Shown here: positions 23,009-33,569 of the stretch, in pieces
Numbering within the stretch: the stretch's first letter is position 1
How the letters are laid out: each line of letters begins with the position of its first letter
Assembly (NCBI RefSeq): GCF_010093535.1
Contig: NW_022985204.1
Coordinates: 173,391-237,390 of the forward strand
Source of the DNA: Lindgomyces ingoldianus
Lineage: Eukaryota > Ascomycota > Dothideomycetes > Pleosporales > Lindgomycetaceae
Direction: 5' to 3'
Length of the DNA: 64,000 nt
Position numbers and translations under genes: made by a program
Notes under the pieces: generated by a model
Databases searched by the model: none
Told to the model about the DNA's origin: nothing
The model's input: the letters and a program-made list of their open reading frames with translations, nothing else

Positions 23009-24667
23009 TCATCTATCGACCTGGTTGCTTTCACTGACCTGGGCGGTATGATTGCTCTGGTCACCAGCGCTTCTTAAGGTCGCGTACAGGGAGTTTGTGA
23101 CCTCTTCTTCATACACAGAACGAGACTGATGCGGGCTCAAAGGTGAGTCTACAGAGGTGAAGACATCCGAAAGAGCTTCGCGCAAATGTATGACCACTTC
23201 AGGGAGTAGTAGCTCATTCAGCTTAATCGATAACAGTGGGAGGAATCTGGACCGGCCGTCTGGAAGCTTTGCCAGTAAGGACATTGTCTGTGTAAGGTAA
23301 TCGATAGGGCCAAGTTCAAATTGAGGTGTCAAGGACGACACAAAAGGTAAGACATCAGTGAGGGCACAAGCGATGTCAAACACTTTCTCAGTCTACGATC
23401 GTCAGATATGCATTGGGAAAGAAGGTCAAAGCTTACCATCCCAACCCCATGGATTTGAAGGCTCCTCGTAGGTAGCTTCATTGCTAGGATGGTGAGGTCC
23501 TTCGCAACGGAAATAGGGTATTTAAACGTTAAGCATTCATATGCTGACTCGCTCGATAGGAAACCAAAGCGTGGAAAGAGCTCCCAAAGTTTGATCCGCA
23601 GCCACAATTGGGATACACGAAGATTAGCTATCTGGTCGTTGGAAAGATCGAGAGAAACAGGCAGAGCGGTCCGAACATCTCTTTCCAAGCCGAGAAGCCA
23701 TTCCTTGTTACACTCATGTCGCGAGCCATTCCATACAACAAAAAAAGCGTCATCGAAATAATAGAATAGGCTTGCAAGGCACCGTAGCCCGTATTCAGCG
23801 GGAGTAGTGAGAGGAGGTGTCTCGGAAGTGGGTTGTAAAGTGATGGGCCGGCTTCGACGAATGCCGTGGGCACTTTGGCTGTTCAGCACTCTGACCCTAG
23901 TGGAACGTATGGTATGCTCACCGCTCAGAGATCAAGAGAATCCAGAACAGCTTTTCGCGAATACTTGAGGTATAAGGACTCACCATATCTCCCTCTTTAC
24001 ACATGAGAAAGAGTGTTGTGGCCTCTCGAAGGTAGTACCATCCCTGGCGATAGTTGCCCGTTCCCGCGAGTGCGCCATATAGAAAGAACGAAATAAATAC
24101 AGATTGGCAAGACGGGGAAATAATCCTTGAACGGTCTTGGGCCTTGAGAGCAGAAACTACAAAAAGCTTTGCAAATTCCTGCTGGGAATAACTAGTAAGG
24201 TTGAGGTCCAAGCCATCAAACACATTATCAAAGGTCGCAACATAGGCACAGAAAGAAGTAATAAAAAGACGGCTCAGCACAGAGCGAGGTGCTTGATGCG
24301 CCTCGTTTTCAAGAATCTCCTGGTTCAGGAACGGCACAGTGTGTTGAATCCGCTGGAGGTATGCTGTGATGAAGACGTTAACCGGGACGATTCCCAAAGT
24401 GCCATCATCAGCATAGCCATATGACTGGAGATTTCCATCTTCTTCATGTTTCGATTGAGCCGGGGACTCCAGTTCGCGAACGCTACGAAGCTCATTGAGC
24501 ACAGTAGCTCTCGTTCCTCGATTACCGCCCCTGATCTGTTTGGATGTATAAGCACACGATAGTGTAGAGTCGACACATCGTTGACAGGGCTGCTGGCGAT
24601 TGCATTTGATCTTCCGTTTACGGCATGCATCGCAGGCTGGCGAAAGGTGCGATATAAAATTACTCAT
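23009..24667 (-). CDS. Zn(2)-Cys(6) transcription factor, probable alpha-glucoside (MAL/AmyR-type) activator
   Basis: Three exons (23922-24667, 23437-23872, 23009-23392) give 521 residues. A Gal4-type binuclear zinc cluster begins at residue ~11: ACDACRKRKIKCNRQQPCQ, then RCVDSTLSCAY, with six cysteines correctly spaced. The middle homology region is recognisable (FISFFLYGALAGTGNYRQGWYY; KLFWILLISER; IRRSRPITLQPT). The first intron (23873-23921, 49 nt) was placed so that ISER joins AHGIRRSRPITL, the pattern usual for maltose-type regulators. The gene lies next to a sugar porter and an alpha-glucosidase whose shared promoter carries CGG-N8-CGG sites, so it is probably their activator. That link is inference from position and family; the zinc cluster is direct. 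Confidence 0.88.
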
Positions 24668-25007
24668 CCTGCATTGAGGCGACTGAGGGGTTGACGTTGA
24701 AGAGCGAGTTGAGGTCTGTGCTCAGGCAAACGATGCTTCTTTCACGTGACAACTTCGTCCTTGCCCAGGGAACAGTTAAAAAAGAAGTATTTCATATATA
24801 TACACGTCTCGCCAAGAGTCCCTTGAAACGCGATTTGAAAGGGAGGGCTAATAATTATGTTCAAATTCAAGACCGTTACGATCACACCTGAGCACTTCAT
24901 TCATCAAGCGTACCCTAGGCAGTCGCATTGCACGATCTACGGTTTTGGCAAATGACTCTTAAAAGGCAACTTTGCTAAAAATGTGAACCACCCTGCATGA
25001 TTAAAGT
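24668..25007. other. Intergenic between sugar porter 3' end and regulator 5' end
   Basis: This 340-bp spacer serves as the promoter of the regulator gene and the 3' region of the porter. AT-rich with a TATATATAC stretch near 24795. No gene seen. Confidence 0.4.
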
Positions 25008-26879
25008 TCACTCGATATACTCAGCCGTCTCCTTCTCCACTTCCTTTCCAACGTCACCACGCCCATATGGATCAACATTCATTCCCTTAAACTTCCTCGC
25101 CGACACTTTCTGCTCAAACAAAAGATCCAACTCTCCATAAGTTCTCCCTTTCGGTTCCGGAAGCCTGAAATATACCCATACTACGACACAACCGCATGTA
25201 CCAGCCCAGAAGAAGGCAGTTTTAGCTCCCCAGTTCCAGGCTGCTGCCCCGAGTTGGTAGTTCTGGTTCGGTCAGCGAAGCTCTTAGAGTTCGGGTTGGA
25301 GTTGGGGGTGGAAGGCTTACGGTCAGGACGTTGACGACGATATTTGATGTGTTGTATAGAGCTCGCGCAAGCACGATGGTCTTCGATTTCAGCCGAGTGG
25401 ATGACATCTCAGATACGATGGAATAAGTCACAGGACCGATTGTGAAGTCATAAACGAAAACGAACAGAATCAGCATGCCGCCGATTGCCCAGAGCGAGGC
25501 GGTTGTTCCAGCAAAAGATGCCGCCCCCACGATGATGAGGATCGTGAAGAGAGAACAACAGCCGGCGAAATGTATCGTACGGCGACCAAGCTTGGACATC
25601 AGGAACCAAGAGCCCATTGTCCCAACGAGACCAAGTGCGAGAGAAATCATAGACATGTTGAAGGATTGGACGGTAGGAAGGCCAGCCTTTGTCATGAAGT
25701 AGGTGCTGTAGACGGTGAGTGCTGGTTGCCGAGGAGGAGACGTTGAGCACTTACAAGTAGCCCATGATATTGGTTCCCACAATCGTCTGCGCAACCCAAG
25801 TACAGCACACAATTTCCGTTCTCCTCAGATCAATGCCCTTAAAGCAGTCAAGGTAACTTGTTCCCTCTGACATACTCTTCTCTAGCTCGTTCGTGTGTTC
25901 GATAAGTGCGATTGTATCATCAGGATTGAAATTAGGATCCTTCTCAGGCGATGTGAGACGGAGGAGTGCTGCTCTTGCTGCGGTACGATTGCCCCTCCGG
26001 ATGTGCCACCATGGGCTCTCAGGGGCGAATATAACTCCAATTATGATAGGAACAGGCCAGATCCACTGAACGGCGAATGGTATGCGGTATGCCCACTGGT
26101 CGTTGCGTTGAACGCATCCTCGGTTAACACCCGCTGCAATGAACTGGCCCATCACCCAGCACCTTTCTCAAATTAGCCTGAAGTACTGCGCTATAGATTT
26201 TTGAACTTACATATTGACAAAAGTAGTTAAATATGGCCTTAGCACTACAGGACTGACTTCCGAAGCATATTGTGTTGTCAAGGTCTGAAAGATGCCCCAC
26301 GGAATGCCACAGAATACTTCTCCAATGACAAGGATGTGAACATTAGGCGCGAAGAACAGGATGAAAATGAATGCAATCATTGCAAGCAGAGACGCTATCA
26401 TGGTTTTCCTGTACCCATATCGCTCACTGACTACACCATTAATGAGGAGACCAAGTACTTCGCCAGCTCTCGCACCATTCGATCTAGACGAGTCAGCCAT
26501 TTATTGGAAAGATAGAGGGATTCCAAACCGACAAAGCAGATTGCCAGTTGGCTGGCACACTCCACTTCCCCGTCTCCAGATTCTGCACCCCATACCTCAT
26601 ATTGAACTGCGGACTGGCATACAAACTCCCCAGCAGTGCAAGATCATATCCCTCCATGATCAATGCACTAGAGAGTAGTACCGACCATCCCACAGCCTTG
26701 GGGTAAAGCTTGATGGCCTGCGCTAAGGACATGGACTTCTCGTCAGCGGCAGCATGTCGAGCCTCATCATTTGCTGCGATGAGTTTGTTAGAGATAGGTT
26801 GCTTTGCATCGTGTTTCTCCGCCATGTTGAGAATCCAAAGAGAAGTGCCAGGACTGAAGGTAGAAGATCCTGAAGACAT
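25008..26879 (-). CDS. MFS sugar porter, probable alpha-glucoside:H+ symporter
   Basis: Five exons (26533-26879, 26211-26483, 25755-26162, 25321-25705, 25008-25262) join in frame. From ATG 26879 the product is 555 residues, from ATG 26825 (MAEKHDAKQ, good Kozak context) 537. The protein has the sugar-porter layout: EGYDLALLGSLYASPQF in helix 1, ERYGYRKT in the loop after helix 2, PWGIFQTLTTQYASEV, PESPWWHIRRG at the end of helix 6, and SKLGRRTIHFAG in the C-half. PESPWWH and the EGYD motif are typical of fungal maltose permeases (MAL31/AGT1 type). The gene is divergent from the alpha-glucosidase and next to the Zn2Cys6 regulator, so uptake of maltose or a related glucoside is likely. Substrate is inferred. 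Confidence 0.9.
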
Positions 26880-27428
26880 GCTACTGATTTATATGCATTC
26901 AAGTGAAGCAGGGATGATCGTTCCCAGAACAGGAACGCCCACGAGGAGAGTGGATCTGCGGGTTAGCGGTATCCCCACACTGCCCCAGAAATCAGGCCAT
27001 CGAGAGCCAGACATTGTCCAACTTCCTCTAAGCAACCTAGAAAGTCCTTACCAGGCTGACTGCGGTAGCTAGACTGGTGTTTCCATCAATCTGGTTGCTG
27101 GAGAGCTGGGTGCAGCGAGCGGCGGTTAGGTTGAAGCTTCGGAAGCAAGCCGGAGCCAAGCCGGAGCCAAGTCGGAGGGCTGCGGGGTGTGAATTGCGAA
27201 ATATTATCACCGAACGAATCACGACTCGTTAGACAATGTCGAGCGCTGTTGATCTTCGGAATGTTGCTCTCACAATGGAGATGCTGCAGATGAAGGTGGA
27301 GAGGTTCCGCCGAGGGGAGATACATAGGAGAATATGGAACTCCAGAGGTCTATCCAACGCTTCCGACAACAATTCGTACTCCTTTTGGCCTTGAGGGCGC
27401 CATCGTTTAAAATTCCACAGCATTTGAG
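26880..27428. promoter_or_regulatory. Shared divergent promoter of sugar porter and alpha-glucosidase
   Basis: A 549-bp bidirectional intergenic region separates the two start codons. The CGG array described in the next entry sits roughly in the middle, about 260 bp from each gene, which suits control of both genes from one site cluster. Confidence 0.7.
27140..27185 (+). promoter_or_regulatory. Array of CGG-N8-CGG Zn2Cys6 binding sites
   Basis: CGG triplets lie at 27140, 27151, 27162 and 27173, exactly 11 bp apart, giving three overlapping CGG-N8-CGG direct repeats; a fifth CGG at 27183 is 10 bp on. The spacers are near-identical (AGCCAAGC/AGCCAAGT). CGG-N8-CGG-type sites are the described target of the Aspergillus starch/maltose regulator AmyR. 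The 11-bp period places all half-sites on the same face of the helix. Binding is inferred, not shown. Confidence 0.72.
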
Positions 27429-29236
27429 ATGTCACCACATGCAGGCCCTCTCATCCACACACGCACCTGGTGGAAAGAAGCCACATTCTATCAAATCTAC
27501 CCCGCGAGCTTCAAAGATAGCGACGGCGATGGCTGGGGCGATATCCCGGGGATCCTCTCCAAAATCAATTATCTCTCTTCCCTAGGCATCGATGTAGTCT
27601 GGCTGTCTCCCATGTTTGATTCTCCGCAAATCGATATGGGCTACGACGTCTCCAACTACGAGGCTACTTACGCTCCATATGGTACAGTCGAAGACGTAGA
27701 GAGGTTGATTGAGGCATGCCATGTTCATGGGATGAAGATCATTCTGGATTTGGTGGTGAACCATACGAGTGATCAGCATGATTGGTTTAAAGAGAGTAGG
27801 AGTTCGAAGAGTAATCCGAAACGGGATTGGTACTTTTGGAGGCCAGCGAGACATGATGAACAGGGGAATCCTCTCCCGCCAACGAATTGGCGGGGCTACT
27901 TTGCTGGAGGAACTTGTAAGTTAGTTTAGAGTCATAGATGCAGGTACGTACTGATTGACCAGGGACATGGGACGAGCACACTCAAGAATACTACCTTCAT
28001 TTATACGACACATCGCAACCAGACCTAAACTGGGAGAATGAAGAATGCCGTAAAGCTATCTACAATTCGGCCATACGATTCTGGCTCGATAAAGGGATTG
28101 ATGGCTTCCGTGTGGATACTGTGAACAAGTATTCGAAACATGTGGATTTCCCTGACGCGCCGGTAACGGATTCGAACGCCTTCATTCAGCCTGCAGCGCA
28201 GTTCTGGTGTAACGGCCCTCGAATCCACGAATTCATCAAAGAAATGAACACGACCGTTCTGTCAGAATACACAACCTACGACGGCCAGCCTCTTGTCACA
28301 GTGGGCGAGCTCTCCCTAACACCCGATCCTGAAGACGTTCTTCGATACGTCAGTGCGCGAGAAAAGGAGCTTGACATGGTATTCCAATTTGACGTCACGC
28401 ATCTTGGCCAGGGCAACGGATTCCAAGACAAATACGACTTCGCCAGGTGGAAATTACCTGAGATGAAGCGTATTGTAGAGAAATGGCAGGCATTCATCGA
28501 AGGGACTGATGGATGGACGACAGTTTTCATCGAGAACCACGATAACGGTAGAAGTGTTTCGAGGTTCGGCAATGATGCGCCTGAGTGGAGGGAAAAGAGC
28601 GCAAAAATGCTGGCACTGTGTTTCTTGACCCAGACAGGAACCCTATTTTTGTATCAGGGACAGGAGATTGGGATGATCAATGCGCCTAAGGATTGGAGTA
28701 TGGAGGAGTATAAGGACGTTGAAACACAAAACTACTGGAAAGAAGCGGTCCAGTCATCGGAAAGTCGCGTCGACCCGACGTGTGAGGAACGCATCAAGCA
28801 TGGCTTACAATTGATGGCGCGGGACCACGCCAGGTTGCCCTTCCAGTGGGACTCTAGTGCAAACGCGGGATTCACGACGGGGAAGCCATGGATGCGGGTG
28901 CATGACCTGTACAAGGAGATTAATGCTGAAGCTCAGGAGAAAGATAGTGAGAGTGTGTTGGCGTTCTATAAGCGACTGCTCCGGTTGAGGAAAGAGTATA
29001 GAGATGTATTTGTGTATGGTACGTTCGAGCTTCTTGATCCCGAGAACGAGGGCACGTTTGCCTTTAGAAAGCACTACCAGGAGAGGGCTGCGCTAGTAGT
29101 GCTCAACTTCACCGCCGGTAGCCAGCCAATTCCAGGCCAAGGGATCGAGAGGGATATGACGTTGTTAGCGAGCTCATACCAGAAGATAGCCCTGGATTCG
29201 ATACAGCCATTTGAAGGGAGAGTGTATATCAACTAA
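27429..29236 (+). CDS. GH13 alpha-glucosidase (maltase type)
   Basis: Two exons (27429-27915, 27963-29236) give 586 residues, almost exactly the size of yeast maltases. The enzyme hydrolyses terminal alpha-linked glucose from maltose and similar sugars and has no signal peptide, so it acts inside the cell. Catalytic residues are readable: nucleophile Asp214 in DGFRVDTVN, acid/base Glu278 in TVGELSL, and transition-state Asp356 in FIENHDN. The GH13 region [14 protein letters not shown] is also present. The residue after the nucleophile is Thr215; in yeast, Thr there is associated with maltase and Val with isomaltase specificity, so alpha-1,4 preference is likely. It forms a cluster with the divergent porter and the regulator. 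Confidence 0.95.
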
Positions 29237-29407
29237 TGGGGAAATGACTCAACCGGCTGGGAGGCTCGAAGGTTCCTTGAAACCTCACACACTTCCATCC
29301 GTATGGCGGTTTCGCAAATTTGCACTAAGGTAGAATGGGTAGGATCTATGTCATTACACATGCATGCCTTTTCAGGGTGCCGGATCTGATATCTCCATCA
29401 GCCCTAA

Positions 29408-29446
29408 CTACCAAGCAATGCTACCAAGCAATGCTACCAAGTAATG
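29408..29446. repeat. Three tandem 13-bp repeats across the MCP1-like stop codon
   Basis: CTACCAAGCAATG occurs at 29408-29420 and 29421-29433, and with one change (CTACCAAGTAATG) at 29434-29446. On the minus strand each unit supplies a TAG; the reading frame enters the repeat near 29446 and terminates at 29421-29423. Confidence 0.85.
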
Positions 29447-30402
29447 GCATGCTCTTGTACAGCTCATCGAATTCCCTTCCTATCCATCCTGTCGTCTTCC
29501 CACCTCGTCCCACAATGCCCAAACCGCCTGCCAGCCACAGCCCCGCCACCACTGCTGACAACGCATTTATGGCGTACCACCTCCTTTTCTTTACCAAATG
29601 CCTTCTTGAGCCCGTGGCTGTAGCTTGCGTCGGACACAGTCTTAACCACTTCGCCCATCCCCAGGTAATATGCCATGCTCCAACTCCGACCAATGCAGTG
29701 AACCCAGCAAATGAAACAAAGGGATGTAATGAAAAGCCGTGGCTGATGTAGGACAGGTTGATCAGCGAGCTGTCACCGTGCATGTACATGGGCATCATGC
29801 GCGTGGTCAGCATATGGAAGCCGGCCAGCGGGATCAATGCAAAGCCTAGTGCGCTTGTTCCACTGACGGCTGGCCATGGTATCGTTTTCTTGTCTCGATG
29901 CGTCTCCGCGCCGTATCGTCGCAATGTCTGGTGTCTTCGGTACAACCGTAGAGCAATACCCGAGGACACGTGGGCCATAAGAGGTAGGCCCACCAGAAGC
30001 GGCTCGGTGAGAGCCGACTGGTAGTATGGTCTTGTGAGAAGTAGGTAGCGGTTGCTTTCGGATACAGACTTGGTGAGGAGAGGTATCACAGAGGTGTTGA
30101 CGATATGGAAGGAAGCGAAGATTGTGAAGGCGTAGGACGAGTAACGCTGTACGCGGAGGACTGGAAGAAGTTAGATTCCGAGCTATTGACAGATTCTTTA
30201 ACCAATAGAGTAGCTACTCACGGTAGTATGCCGGACCATGACTCCCCAGCCCTAATGTTGACGTTCTTGAGGGCGCCGAGGCAGGGAAGTAGTCCTCCTT
30301 GAACTCGGCTGGGGTCTCCTCGACTGGAGAAGGATCCACTTCTATCAGGCCCATGACACCTCCCTCTGGTGTCGAAGGCATAACAACCTTCTCGCCCGCC
30401 AT
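29421..30402 (-). CDS. MCP1: MCP1-like mitochondrial membrane protein (DUF1691)
   Basis: Two exons (30222-30402, 29421-30160) give 306 residues. The family has an MCP1 transmembrane domain. In yeast, Mcp1 is an outer-membrane protein that rescues ERMES mutants and takes part in mitochondrial lipid homeostasis with Vps13. Visible features are AYYLLRVQRYSSYAFTIFAS with HIVNTSVIPLL (helix 1), LVGLPLMAHVSSGIALRLYRR, GFALIPLAGFHMLTTRMMP, SFAGFTALVGVGAWHITWGW and a last helix with LSAVVAGLWLAGGLGIV. The conserved His residues in HIVNT, HVSSG, FHM and WHI could bind haem or metal. The N-terminal ~60 residues are acidic and unstructured. The gene symbol rests on domain similarity read by eye. Confidence 0.82.
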
Positions 30403-30743
30403 GGTATCGCGATTTGCAGTTTTCAGTGTTCACGATAGTTTTCTTGGTGTTGAAGTGTCGGACATCGGGAATGACGTTGAGAGGCCCGTGCCCTCACCCC
30501 ACGCTAGCGCTAGCGTGGTCCCGCGTCCTTAGGGTTCGTAAGCTTCAAGCTCGACAACTGCTGCGACACCGTTTCACTCTTGTAGGCCCACAACCCACAG
30601 TAGCGCTACTCTCTCTATATCACCGCTCCTCTAATTATTCAAGTAATCTCTAGTTGAAATCATGCCGCCGGTCAGTCTTTGTTGCACTATTTCTTCTCCC
30701 TAACTCCTCTCGCTGGAGCAATCTCTACTTCACTCGCTGAAAA
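30403..30743. other. Divergent promoter of MCP1-like and C2H2 genes
   Basis: A 341-bp region containing CACGCTAGCGCTAGCGTGG-like self-complementary sequence around 30500-30517 (GCTAGCGCTAGC is a perfect palindrome). A possible 9-nt first exon of the zinc-finger gene (ATGCCGCCG, 30662-30670) followed by GTCAGT lies here. Confidence 0.4.
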
Positions 30744-31430
30744 ATGTCCCAGAAATATAAAGGCGCGACCAACGCGCTCCGCACTTTTAAGTGCGATCTG
30801 TGTAATAAGTCTTATGCTCGACAGACGGAGCTCGAAGCCCACTTCTCGTCCTACGACCACACGCATCGCGCCCGCATGGCAGACATGAAGAAGATAAATG
30901 CCTCGATGGACTCGAGCAATTCGAAGCGGAAACGCCCCGAGGCCGATGGAGAGATGGTCACCCTTGACCCAACTCTGGGGGTGAGTGAGAAAGCGGCGCC
31001 GAAGTTCAAGAGGGTTGGAGCAACGTCATTGGGTACTGGTGCAAGTGAGGCGTCGTCTACGATGCCTGGCTTCAAGCGAATAAAGCCAGATGAGGAGAAG
31101 GATAGAGATGCCAGGGCTAAAATGGACATTGGTATGAAAGATGGCAATAGGAAGGCTGGCATCACCATGACTGGCTTCAAGCGGGTCATCCCCGAGGAGA
31201 ACGTCGAGAATGTGAAGGAGTCTGATATCAAGGATACCCTTAAGGACGTCCCTGCCCTCGACAAAGATCTGGATTCAGACGAGGAATCTTCTGACGACAA
31301 CAGCGACACGGATTTTTGGACGTACCCATGCTTTCAGCCCCAGAAGTGCGACTGTGGCTGCGGCTGGGAATGGAAGATCCCAACTGTGGAGCAGCTGGCA
31401 GTTCCTCTTGACCAGCCTCTGGATCTCTAG
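30744..31430 (+). CDS. C2H2 zinc-finger nuclear protein
   Basis: 228 residues. A single C2H2-type finger near the N-terminus reads FKCDLCNKSYARQTELEAH, followed by a His in SSYDHTHRARM. The SYDHxH and following basic helix resemble the ZNF804/GPATCH8-type fingers linked to RNA-processing proteins rather than classic DNA-binding arrays. The rest is basic/acidic low complexity with repeated FKR motifs (PKFKRVG, PGFKRIK, TGFKRVI). Near the C-terminus a cysteine cluster CDCGCGWEWKIP may bind metal. An alternative model uses a 9-nt first exon at 30662-30670 spliced to 30753 and would replace MSQ by MPP. The biochemical role is unknown. Confidence 0.75.
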   Translation: MSQKYKGATNALRTFKCDLCNKSYARQTELEAHFSSYDHTHRARMADMKKINASMDSSNSKRKRPEADGEMVTLDPTLGVSEKAAPKFKRVGATSLGTGASEASSTMPGFKRIKPDEEKDRDARAKMDIGMKDGNRKAGITMTGFKRVIPEENVENVKESDIKDTLKDVPALDKDLDSDEESSDDNSDTDFWTYPCFQPQKCDCGCGWEWKIPTVEQLAVPLDQPLDL

Positions 31431-31702
31431 GCCTGTGTACTGCATGCTGGGTCTGGGCATGCGGATCGGCGTTCAGGATGATATGATACCAGGTTGTCTC
31501 TACTGTTTTGCAATGCATAGCGACATGGGATATTATGATAGGAGTTGCTAATGGGAATGTTTTGATAGGCTCAATCACGCAGCCTGGCTCATAAGCTAAG
31601 GCAGGCGTCGAACACTCCCTCGTAACTGTCTTGCTCCGTTTCTCGTGAAGTATTACACATCAATAAATCTTACCAGAACCCACTTCCAAGCTGAACCAAT
31701 TC

Positions 31703-33142
31703 TCACCTTCGTCCTAAATCAACATCCAAAACCCTCACCATCTTCTCCTCCTCCTCCCCTACAGCCTTCCCCTCTCCTTCCACCTCAAAAAATGGCCTAA
31801 CTCCCACATCCACAACCCCTTCAAACAACCCCTCCACCAACCCCTTCAACTCCGTCCCCGTCTGCCGGAAATCGGGAAACGCATTCACCTCCAATAAATA
31901 CGTATTCAAGCGCCCATCGCCCTCAACACCGACCAGAAAATCCACGCCAAAGATCTCGAAGGCATTGGGGAGTGGTTGGAAATGTATGGACATGCTTCTA
32001 GCTGCAGCGAGGAAGGTTTCAGAAGTGATGGCGCAGATTTGGGAGAATATGGCTGATTTCCAACTGCTGTTTGGGAGAGTGTTGGTGTTGGAGTTGGAGG
32101 TAGTGAGGGAATCTGGCAACGACCAGAAAAGCTCAACAGAGCCTTCCCGCTCGCTGGTGTCTTGAAGACATGTGTTTGTGAGATGCGCTCTTAGGCTCTC
32201 GTCGTCATTCGCGGATTCCCAGGGCGGCATGTAGGGTCTGGCTGCGAAGAGCGCGAGCATAGGTTTGTATACGTAGATTTTTAGCGCGCCGACTGCGAGG
32301 ACGTAGGTCCGGATGTGGAATTTCCGGGGCAGAGTGGTGGATATGGAGGAGGAGGAGGAGGAGCGAGGGGAGAGCAAGAGAGGGGGGTGGATGTAAGGCT
32401 GGGCGATGAAGTGTCGGAGTTGGGATGTTATGATGCCGTTGCCTTCATGCTTCTCTGTAGTTCTAGTCTTGGTTTCTTGAGTGTGTTGGTCGCTACGTGC
32501 ACCTGTATCTGTGTCTGCATTATCCTCGTCCTCATCCTCGACATCGTCATCAGACTCTGGATCCCACTCCTCAAAAATTCTCACCAGTTCCTCCTCACTG
32601 CCAAACAACCTAATCCCCTGTCCCCGCTCACTCATCCCCGGCTTTAAAATCCACCACTCCTTCTCCTTCTCCTCCCCTCCTCCCTCCAAATCCAACTTCT
32701 CATTCCTCCCCCAACTCTCCCTCAACTCCCAAGCCTCCACCAGTGCATCATCAAGAAACTCCGCATAATCCACCTCGAATTCCACACTCGGCTTCACACA
32801 CTGCCTCAGCACGCTTTCCGGATACTTGGTAATCCAATTCGAAACTGTGGTACTGAGATAATGTTTCCGGATCAGTGCTTTGCGGATGATGTACGCATTT
32901 GAGAGAGATGTTGTGGGGTGGGAAAGCAAGTGGTCAAAGTCGATAGATTCGTATTGTAGAAATTGGAGGACCGGGGAGGATTTTGAAGGGAGAAAGGAGA
33001 GAGCGGAGATTAAGTGATATGAGGATGGTGGGAGGCGGGTGCGGAGGGCTGAGAGGATGAGGGGTTGAACGTAGGGGTCTTCATAGTTGACTAGGGCGTA
33101 GAAATTGGGCTTGGAGGGAGTGGATGCATTGGGTGATGCCAT
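31703..33142 (-). CDS. Tubulin-tyrosine-ligase-like (TTL) family protein
   Basis: A single-exon gene of 479 residues. The TTL fold is an ATP-grasp ligase. Visible parts are YIIRKALIRKHYLS, WWILKPGMSERGQGIRLF (ATP-binding lysine region, residues ~165-185), TSQLRHFIAQPYI, RKFHIRTYVLAVGALKIYVYK, HLTNTC and the C-terminal metal/nucleotide segment FGVDFLVG with YLLEVNAFPDF. An acidic low-complexity insert lies between ~200 and 245. Filamentous fungi and yeast (Pby1) have such TTL-like proteins without proven tubulin ligase activity. Pby1 is linked to mRNA-decapping bodies. Fold assignment is firm; the substrate is unknown. Confidence 0.9.
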   Translation of the reverse strand: MASPNASTPSKPNFYALVNYEDPYVQPLILSALRTRLPPSSYHLISALSFLPSKSSPVLQFLQYESIDFDHLLSHPTTSLSNAYIIRKALIRKHYLSTTVSNWITKYPESVLRQCVKPSVEFEVDYAEFLDDALVEAWELRESWGRNEKLDLEGGGEEKEKEWWILKPGMSERGQGIRLFGSEEELVRIFEEWDPESDDDVEDEDEDNADTDTGARSDQHTQETKTRTTEKHEGNGIITSQLRHFIAQPYIHPPLLLSPRSSSSSSISTTLPRKFHIRTYVLAVGALKIYVYKPMLALFAARPYMPPWESANDDESLRAHLTNTCLQDTSEREGSVELFWSLPDSLTTSNSNTNTLPNSSWKSAIFSQICAITSETFLAAARSMSIHFQPLPNAFEIFGVDFLVGVEGDGRLNTYLLEVNAFPDFRQTGTELKGLVEGLFEGVVDVGVRPFFEVEGEGKAVGEEEEKMVRVLDVDLGRR

Positions 33143-33569
33143 GGTTGGGGTTTCGGTCTAGTCGAGCTGCGGATGAAGAGGTCGAGGTCTTGATGTGCGG
33201 AAGGTTGACTGCCAATCAAGTACGACCTCGTGACTTTGCTCCAGCGTCCCGTCTTGATACACGGCGAGTGAGAACTATGTGCGAACAAAGTAAAGATGAG
33301 AGGATAATAACTATGAAGCAAAAAAGCAGACTGTATCAAATGGGAGGTTTGAGGAGGAAAAATGTGGTTTTCTTATGCATGTTCTAATAAAGTAGAAGTT
33401 GTAGTAGTTTTGGTATCCAAGCCGGCCCAAAAGTGAAATTCGGCCTTCACTCGCTTAGGCAGCCGAATTTTACCCAGCCAACCATGAGCGTGCTTCTGAA
33501 CGCCACATTCACATTCACCATCCCAACGCCCAAAGAGCCCGCAAGACGCCAGCTGACCCAAACCGTTTA
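33143..33569. other. Intergenic between the TTL-like gene 5' end and the MCM10 3' end
   Basis: 427 bp. It holds the promoter of the TTL-like gene and the MCM10 3' UTR, with no additional gene visible. Confidence 0.4.

Noticed and set aside
23890..23921. A 31-nt intron in the Zn2Cys6 gene (acceptor GGTCAG)
   Set aside because: Frame works, but 31 nt is below normal fungal intron size; the 49-nt alternative gives the conserved ISERAH...RRSRPITL pattern and a better branch point.
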